Source of the DNA: CAYXRK01 sp964467615
Lineage (GTDB): Bacteria; Hydrogenedentota; Hydrogenedentia; Hydrogenedentales; GCA-2746185
DNA: 45,130 nucleotides
Assembly: GCA_964467615.1 (NCBI GenBank)
Contig: CAYXRK010000015.1
Coordinates: forward strand, 1-45,130
Reading direction: 5' to 3'
Shown: piece after piece, positions 19,411-28,400 of the stretch
How positions within the stretch are numbered: the stretch's first letter is position 1
Layout of the letters: every line of letters begins with the position of its first letter
Position numbers and translations under genes: made by a program
Notes under the pieces: generated by a model
The model's input: the letters and a program-made list of their open reading frames with translations, nothing else
Databases searched by the model: none
Told to the model about the DNA's origin: nothing

Positions 19411-22400
19411 ATGATGACCCGGGACCAAGTGTTTACGATCAGAGAGGCGGGACTGCGGGGTTTCCTCTCCCTGATTACAATGGCCGCCGTCTTCGCATTT
19501 TCGCCTGCCTCATTCGCGGTCGTGATGACGCCTAGCGTCACGGATTCCACTACCGACGAGGACGTGCAAACGACAACCGGACTCGTGATCACGGCCAACC
19601 CAGGCGAGATGGGCCAAGTTACTTCTCACTACAAGATCACCAACATCACGAACGGCAATCTGTTCCAGAACAACGGTACGTCGTCAATATCAAACAACGA
19701 TTTTATAACCCTTGCGGAGGGAAGCGCCGGGTTGAAGTTCACTCCCGACGGCGATTTCTTCGGGGCGGGCTCCTTCGATATTCAGGCGTCGAACGCCGCG
19801 AACAACGGGGGACTCGATGGCAGCGTCATCACGGCCACGATCACTGTTAATGCGGTGGCCGACACGCCCTCCGTCACTGGCGCTACCACGAACGAAGATA
19901 CGCAAACGACGTCCGGCTTGGTTGTCAGTCGAAATGCGAATGACGGCACGGAAGTGACCCATTTCAAAATTATCAGCATTACAAACGGGTCGCTGTTCCA
20001 GAACGACGGGACGAGCGCTATCGCGAGCAATGACTTTATTACGTTTGCCCAAGCGAACGCCGGCCTCAAGTTCACTCCATCGACCGACTTTTTCGGAAGC
20101 GGATCGTTCGACGTGCAGGCCTCGACTTCTAACATGGACGCCGGCCTCGGCGGGAGTACCGACACCGCGACGATCACGGTGAACGAGGTCGCTGACACGC
20201 CTTCGGTAACGGACACGACGACCGACGAAGATACGCAGTCCAGCAGCGGCCTTGTGATCAGCCGCAACGTGGCCGATGGCGCTGAAGTTACTCATTTCAA
20301 AATCACGAACATCACGAACGGCGCTTTGTTCCGAAACAACGGAACGACCGCTATAACGAACGGCGACTTCATCACCTTTGCAATCGCGAACGCCGGACTC
20401 AAATTCACGCCGACGGCCCAATTCTCCGGCAACGGCACGTTCGATATTCAATCGTCGCTCTCGAACGGTGATTCCGGGCTTGGGGGAAGTGTCATCACGG
20501 CGACCGTCACGGTCAATCCGGTTGCGGACACACCGTCCGTGACCAACGCGAGCACCAACGAAGACGTCCAGACCACGACTGGATTGGTGGTCAGCCGTAG
20601 CGCGAACGACGGCCCGGAAGTGACCCATTTCAAAATTACCAGCATTACGAACGGGTCGCTATTTCAGAATGACGGCACGACCGCCATCGCCGACAACGCG
20701 TTTATTACTTTTGCGCAGGCGAACGCCGGGCTCAAGTTCACGCCCAGCGCGAACTCGTCCGCGAGCGGGTCGTTTCAGGTACAGGCATCCACCTCGAACC
20801 TGGATGCGGGCCTCGGCGGGAGCGCAGTGACCGCGACAATTACGGTCGCAACGGTCGCCGATACCCCGTCCGTCACTGGCGCCACTACGAACGAAGACAC
20901 CCAAAGCACTAGCGAGCTGGTCATCAGCCGCAACGCGGCCGACAGCACCGAGGTGACGCATTTCAAAATCACCAACATCACGGGCGGTCCACTCTTTCGG
21001 AACGACGGGGCCACCGCGATCAGTAACAACACGTTTATTACGTTTGCGATCGGTAACGCTGGGCTCAAATTCACGCCGACCTCGAATTCCAATACGGCGG
21101 GCACATTCGACATTCAGTCGTCACTGTCCTCGGGCGATTCCGGGCTCGGCGGGAGCGTCATCACCGCGACGATCACCATCACCCCAATCAACGACGCGCC
21201 AGTCCTCGACAATTCGGGGACCCTGGAGCTAGATGACATCGGAGAAGATGGCTTCAACAACGCCGGTACGCAAATATCCGACATATTCACGAGTGGTTCC
21301 GTTGCGGATCTGATTACCGACGTAGACCCGAGCGCGCTCGAGGGGATCGCCGTCACCGCGGTGGCCGACACGAACGGCGAGTGGCAATACTCCCTTGACT
21401 CCGGAACAAATTGGCTCGCGTTTGGTAGCGTTTCGGCAAGCTCGGCGACCCTCCTCGCGGCAGACGAATTCGTCCGGTTTGTCCCTGATTTGAACTTTAA
21501 CGGCGCCGTCGATCCCGGCATCACGTTCAAGGCCTGGGACCTGAGCGACGGAAACACTTCCGGCGATACGGGCAAGAATGCATCGAGCGGCGGGGTGGCC
21601 ACTGCGTTCAGCACCGCGACCGAAACCGCGCGCGTCACCATCGTTGTAGTCAACGACGCTCCGGTGCTCGACAATGGCGGCGATTTGCTCCTCGGGACCA
21701 TCGCGGAAGATCCGATCACCAATGGGGGAACGTTGGTATCGACCATGCTCGCCTCCTCGGGCACGACGCCAAATCCGATAACCGATCTCGATTCCGGCGC
21801 GCAAGAGGGAATTGCGGTCACCGCCGCGGATACTACGAATGGCGTTTGGCAATTCTCGACGAACGGCGGATCGTCCTGGACGTCTTTTGGAACGGTGTCC
21901 AACACGATGGCGACCGTGCTCGCGGACGATCACTTGGCACGGTTCGCGCCGACGCTAAATTTCAATGGGACCGTGGATCCGGGAATTACGTTCCGCGCAT
22001 GGGACCGTTCGGACGGCAATCCCAGCGGGACGCAGAATGTAAACGCTTCCGCCACGGGCAGCACCACCGCGTTCAGCGTTGCCACGGAAACAGCGGCGCT
22101 TACCGTCACCTCGGTCAACGATGCGCCCGTCGTCAACGCCGACTCCGACATGACGGACGAAGACAATTCAGTGACCATAGTTGTCCTGGGTAACGATTCG
22201 GACGTGGACAACGTCATCGCTGACGCGACGGTGGTTGTTACGGTTGCCCCGGCAAACGGCTCGACCGGCGTCAATCCGCTCGACGGATCGATCCTCTATT
22301 CACCCAATCCCGATTTCAACGGAGTCGATACATTCACCTATCGTGTCACAGACACCGGCAATCCCCCGCTATCGAATTCGGCCCTTGTGACGATCACCGT

Positions 22401-25400
22401 CAACGCCATTAACGATCCGCCGAACGTGGTGAACGACACGAAGCTGACGAACGTCGATGTCCCGGTCCTGATTGACGTGCTGGCCAACGACGACGATCTC
22501 GAGACCGCTCTCGACCCCGCGTCGGTGATTGTGACTGTCCCCGCGAACAACGGCATGACGTCGGTAAACCTCGCCGATGGCGTCATCACCTACACACCCA
22601 ATTTGGGCTTCCGTGGCGTGGACAACTTCGTCTACCAGGCCTCCGATTCAGGCTCGCCGCTGCCCGTCGCTTCCGACATTGCGACCGTGACGGTCTCAGT
22701 GACACCGGACGCGCTCATCGTGGATTCCGTTCTCGACGAACAGGATGGAGACGTATCCACCGGCAACCTCTCCCTCCGTGAGGCGCTTCAGTTCATCGCC
22801 GAGGACGGGACTATTACGTTCGATGGCGCCGTGTTCACGGGATCGAATGAAATTACATTGACGCTTGGGGCCTTGGCCGTCAGCCGTGACATGATAATTG
22901 TCGGGCCCGGCGCAGCCGATCTGGCTGTTGACGGAAACGGGCTGTCGCGTGTATTCGACGTTACCGGCGGTGCCGTGTCCATGAGCGGCTTGACGATCAA
23001 GGGCGGCAGCGTAACCGACGAATCCGGCGCAGGAATCCGCGTGGACACTTCGGCGACTCTGCTGCTTACCAATTGCGTCGTCTCCGAAAACGACGCGATG
23101 GACAGCGATCTCACCGAAAACGAACGCGGCGGCGGGATCTTCGCCGGCGGTGACGTCACGATTCGCGACTCGAACGTCGTCGGCAATACTGCGGGGGCGG
23201 GTGGAGGCGTTTATGCCGAAGGCGAACTCCGCGTCATCAATTCGACCGTCTCCGGCAATACGGCGACCGTTCGGGACAGCGGCGGCATTCTCAGCGCCGA
23301 CGGCGACACCGTTATCACTCACGCGACCATCACGGGAAATGCCGCACAGGGCGGCGGCGGCGTCAGTAAGGAAAACGCCGGCGTACTGTTCGAGAACTCC
23401 GTCGTCGCGGGAAACACCGCGACCGGCGCTGCGCCCGACGTAAAGGGCGTCATCGCCAGCAACGGCACGAATCTGGTCCAAGACGAATCCGGCAGCGAAG
23501 GCTGGGCCGTGACCGACCTGCTTGGTATACCGTCCGCCATCGTCCTCGATCCCACCTTGCGCGACAACGGCGGACCAACGCTCACACACGCCCTTCTGCC
23601 CGACAGCCCCGCGATCGACGCCGGAACGGACAGCGTGGCAACTCTTGCGGGTCTCACACTTGACCAACGCGGCAGCGGCTTCCCCCGAATCAAGGGGACC
23701 GCCGTGGACTTGGGCGTTTACGAGACTGGCGCGCTGGTCGTTGACACGCTTGTCGACCAAGCATCCGGAGCGGGTACCTCCTTGCGAGAAGCTCTCGCGG
23801 CCGCGGAACCGGGAGACATGATCACCATCGCGGTAACCGGACAACTTTCTTTGGATCCCTTGCTCGGAAGGCTCGAAGTGGGAAGCAGCGTGTCCATTCA
23901 CACGGCCGGAAGCGGTCTGTTCACCGTAAGCGGCGGCGGGCTTTCCCAAATTCTCTTCGTCCTCCAACCCTTTACATACGTCAATGTGACGGGCGCGACG
24001 TTTGCCGACGGATTCGACGACACGGTGGGCGGCGGCGCAATTTTGAATTTTGGCCAGATGGTGCTCGCGGACAGCGTGTTCACGGGCAATGTCGCCCAGG
24101 ACTCGGACGGCGGGGCCGTCAACAATCACGGGACGATGGTCTTCAACGGTTGTTCCTTCGATCAAAACTCCGCGGACAATCTTGGTGGCGCAATCATCAA
24201 CTGGGGGGGGACGCTCACGCTGAACGCCTCGACCGTCACCGAGAACACTGCCGGGTTCTCGGGCGGCGGCCTGCACAATTTCCTAAACGGCGTAGTGTCC
24301 GTGTTCAACACCAACGTGTCGGACAACACGTCCGAAAGTGCGGGAGGTTTGAACAACTCAACGACAGGCGCGCTGTCGGTCCTGAACTCGGCCGTCGTGC
24401 GCAACGCCGCAACGCTGGATGGCGGCGGTATTCTCAATCGCGGCGAACTCACCATCACGAATTCCACCATCAGCACCAATTCCGCTACGCGTAACGGAGG
24501 CGGCGTCTTCCAGTCGAGCGGTACCACAGTGCTCCTGAACGCGACGATCACGAACAATATTGCTGACGATAGCGACACCGGGAGCGCGGACGGCGGCGGC
24601 TTCAGGAATGCCGGAGGCACGGTTTCGGCCGGAAATTCAATCTTCGCGGGCAATTTCGATACGGTCGGCAACGACGGTGAAGGCAATATTCATCCGGATG
24701 TATCCGGTTCGTTCACCACCCTTGGCGCGAATCTCATCGGCAATCGCAACGGTTCGTCCGGATTCGTCGTGGCGGAGAACGGCGACATCATCGGCACCGC
24801 TTCCGAACCCATCAGCGCCGGGCTCGGACCGCTGGCGAACTACGGCGGCCTCACCGAAACGCACGTTCTGATGGTCCAGAGCCTCGCCATCGACGCGGGC
24901 AATACCGGCCTCGTAACCGCGCCCCCCTTCAATTCGCCGACGTACGACCAGCGTGACATCGGGTTCGACCGACTCGTCGATGGCGACGGTGACGGCGAGG
25001 CCATCGTGGACATCGGCGCATTCGAATTCCTCACTACGACGCCCTTCTTCTCCAGCACGCCCGTTCTTGCAGTAAACGAAGACCAACTCTACTCATACAA
25101 CATCACCGTCGCTGACGATGACCTTGCCGAGATTTTCTCGATCTCCGCCTCGACCGTCCCCACGTGGCTCACCTTCACCGACAACGGAGATGGCACCGCC
25201 ACCCTTACCGGGACCCCCGACAACGAAGACGTGGGACCAGGGGATCCGCCCCAATTCGATCAAGGCATGCACGAGGTCGTGCTCGTCGTCGAAGATTGGG
25301 CCCACGCGGTCTTTCCTCAGCAATTCTTCATCACCGTCACCGGCGTGAACGATGCGCCAAGCGCTGTCGATGACGTCGACAACACCTTCGAGGACACTCC

Positions 25401-28400
25401 CGTCGTCGTCGTTGTCCTCGACAACGATTCCGATGTCGACGGCAGCATTGTGCCCGGTTCCGTCACTGTAACCACTCCTCCAACCAACGGTATTGCGGTG
25501 GTAAACACCGTAAACGGCGTAATTACCTATGGGCCGGATCCTGATTTCAACGGGACCGACACGTTCCAATATAGCGTGTCGGACGATGGTACTCCCGCCC
25601 CAAATCAAACCTCGATAGCAACCGTGACCGTGACCGTCGATCCGCTGAACGACGCGCCGCGACTTTTCAATGACGCGGCGACGTTCGATGAGGACACGCC
25701 AGTCACCGTGAATGTCCTAGTGAACGATGGAGACGTTGACGGCAATCTCGTGCCCTCCCTCATATTAGTCTCTACTGAGGCACTGAACGGGACGACGAGC
25801 GTTGACGCGATGACGGGAACCATCACCTATACCCCGAACGCTGACTTCAACGGCGCGGACAGCTTCGAGTACCGTGCGTTCGACGACGGGGGGCCGCTGC
25901 CCGCGCTCTCGTCGACCGCACTCGTTAGCGTAACAATGAATCCAGTGAACGACGCGCCAAGAACTCAGAACGACCCGGTCACGACAAACGAAGACACCTC
26001 GCTCCTCGTCTCGGTCCTTTCGAACGATGCCGATGTGGACGGAAATCTTGTGCCCGGCACGGTAGTCCTGACCATCGCGCCTGCGCATGGAACCACCAAC
26101 GTCGATCCCGCCACCGGGGCGATTAACTACGTCCCGAGTATGGACTACAACGGCCCGGACTCGTTTACCTATCGCGTGACCGATGACGGATCGCCCTTGC
26201 CCGCGCTTTCGTCGACAGGGGTCGTCGAGATTACTGTGACTCCGGTCAACGACCCGCCGCGGCCCAACGACGACAATTTCTCGACTCCCGAGGACACACC
26301 GGTCGACCTGAGTGTGCTATCGAATGACTTGGACGTCGACGGCAATCTAGTGCTGGCGTCGCTCACCATCATCACTCCCCCGGAGCACGGCTCGGCGTCA
26401 GTCGATCCGGCCACGGGAACCATTACGTATACGCCCGCGCCGGACTTCAATTCGGTAGATCCGTTCGAATATGAAATCACGGACGACGGCAGCCCAACGC
26501 CGCCCCAAACGTCGCGCGGGCGCGCGCAGATATCGGTTTCGCCGGTCAATGACGCGCCACGCTTGGCCGACGACATGGCGTTCGCGGACGAAGAGGAAAC
26601 GATCGAAATTCCCGTGCTCGCCAATGACAGTGACGTCGATGGAAGCCTCGTACCCGCTACGCTCGCGCTCGTCTCGCCGCCTGCACATGGCGCCGCATCT
26701 GTTAACACGGGTGCCGGGATCATTACGTACACGCCTGCAGCCGAATTCAACGGAGCGGACACGTTTACGTATCGCGTCTTCGACAATGGTTCGCCGCAAC
26801 CGCCACAGAGCGCGGCCGCGACTATCACCGTCGTCGTGGGTGCCGTGAACGATACCTTGGGCGCCCGAGACGATTTCGCCACGACAAATGAAGACGTCCC
26901 CGCCGTGATAGTTGTGTTGGTCAATGACGTGGATATCGACGGCGACATCTTGGCATCGTCCGTGACCATTGTAAGCGCGGCCGCGAACGGTACGACAGAC
27001 GTAAATACCGCCACCGGCGTGGTGACCTACACCCCCAATGAGAACTTCAACGGCACGGATACTTTCGCCTACGAAGTCATGGATGTGGGACTGCCGCTGC
27101 CTCCAACCACTTCAGGCGCGACGGTCGCGGTGACGGTCAACTCCGTGAACGACGCACCGGTCCTCGCCGCGCCATTGGCAAGACAGGGCCTACAAGATTC
27201 CGACATCGCGATCGACGGGGTGGCAGTCGCCGACGCGGATGTCGGGGAGTCCGCCCCTGCCCACCTTCAAGTGAGTCTGGAAGTATCCGACGGTACGCTC
27301 GACCTCGACCTGGGCGTCAACTCCGGCATTCTGGTCGCCGATGGGGGCGTTGGCGGGCCCTCGATGGTCCTCGTGGGCGGGGTTGAGGGCCTGAACGCCG
27401 CCTTGGCGACGTTGCGGTACCACAGCGATCCTTTGCACTACGGTCTTGATACGATTGCCATTGCCGTTAGCGACCTCGGCAACACCGGCGGCGGCGGTCC
27501 CCTGACCGACTCATCCGACGTGGTTATTGCGCTTGCCCCAACTCTCATGGAAGTGAGCACTCTCGTTGACGAAGTCGATGGCGACGTATCGCCTCAGGAC
27601 CTTTCCCTGCGCGAAGCAATAACGGAAATGACGAGCGGCGGGCGCATCGTGTTCGCGCCGGAGTTGTCCGGCACGCTTTCGTTGGATTCCCGCTTCGGCG
27701 AATTCACTATCGACAAGTCGTTGATCATTGACGGTCCCGGCGCGGCGCTGATCACCATCAGCGGCGGCCTGGACTCTCGCATCTTCAACGTTACCGACGG
27801 TGACGCCAGCCCCAACAAGAACGTTGTCATACGAGGCCTCACCTTGACCGACGGCGCGCCTGGGCCGGGGCTTAACGGCGGCGCGATCGACAACACCGAG
27901 GACCTGTTCCTCGACCGCTGCGTCATTTTCGGAAACAGCGCCGAGAACGGCGGCGGAATCTACAGCCGCGGCGCGCTAACCCTCGTCGATTGCTCGGGTT
28001 CGGGCAATAGCGCCCTCGATTCCGGCGGGTTCCTGCTCAGCCTTCCAAGCGAAACTGCGGTCATCCGCCGTTCCACGATAGCCGGAAACGAAGCCAAAGA
28101 AGGCGGCGGCATCATGAATGTCGGCGCTCTCCTCCTCGAAAACAGTACGCTGTCCGGCAATCGCGCCACGCAGAACGGCGGCGCTATCTATCATGGTGCG
28201 GCCGCCTCACTCGTCCTGTTGAACGCGACCGTCACTGGAAATATCGCCGACGCGAATGCCACGTCCAGCGGTCTCGGCGGAGGCATCTTTGTCGTTACCG
28301 GAGCATCGCCGGCTGATTTGCGAAACTGCATCGTCGCCGGAAACTTCGACACGCCGAACAATGCCGGCGGAGGCGTGGTACACCCGGACCTCTCCGGCGC

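Noticed and set aside
22696..24276. 526-codon antisense frame within the beta-helix region
   Set aside because: Periodic composition mirrors the repeats on the plus strand; no ribosome site or recognisable domain.
19519..27147. Regularly spaced repeats as a possible CRISPR array
   Set aside because: Units are 297-465 bp, in frame and protein-coding; there are no short identical repeats with unique spacers.
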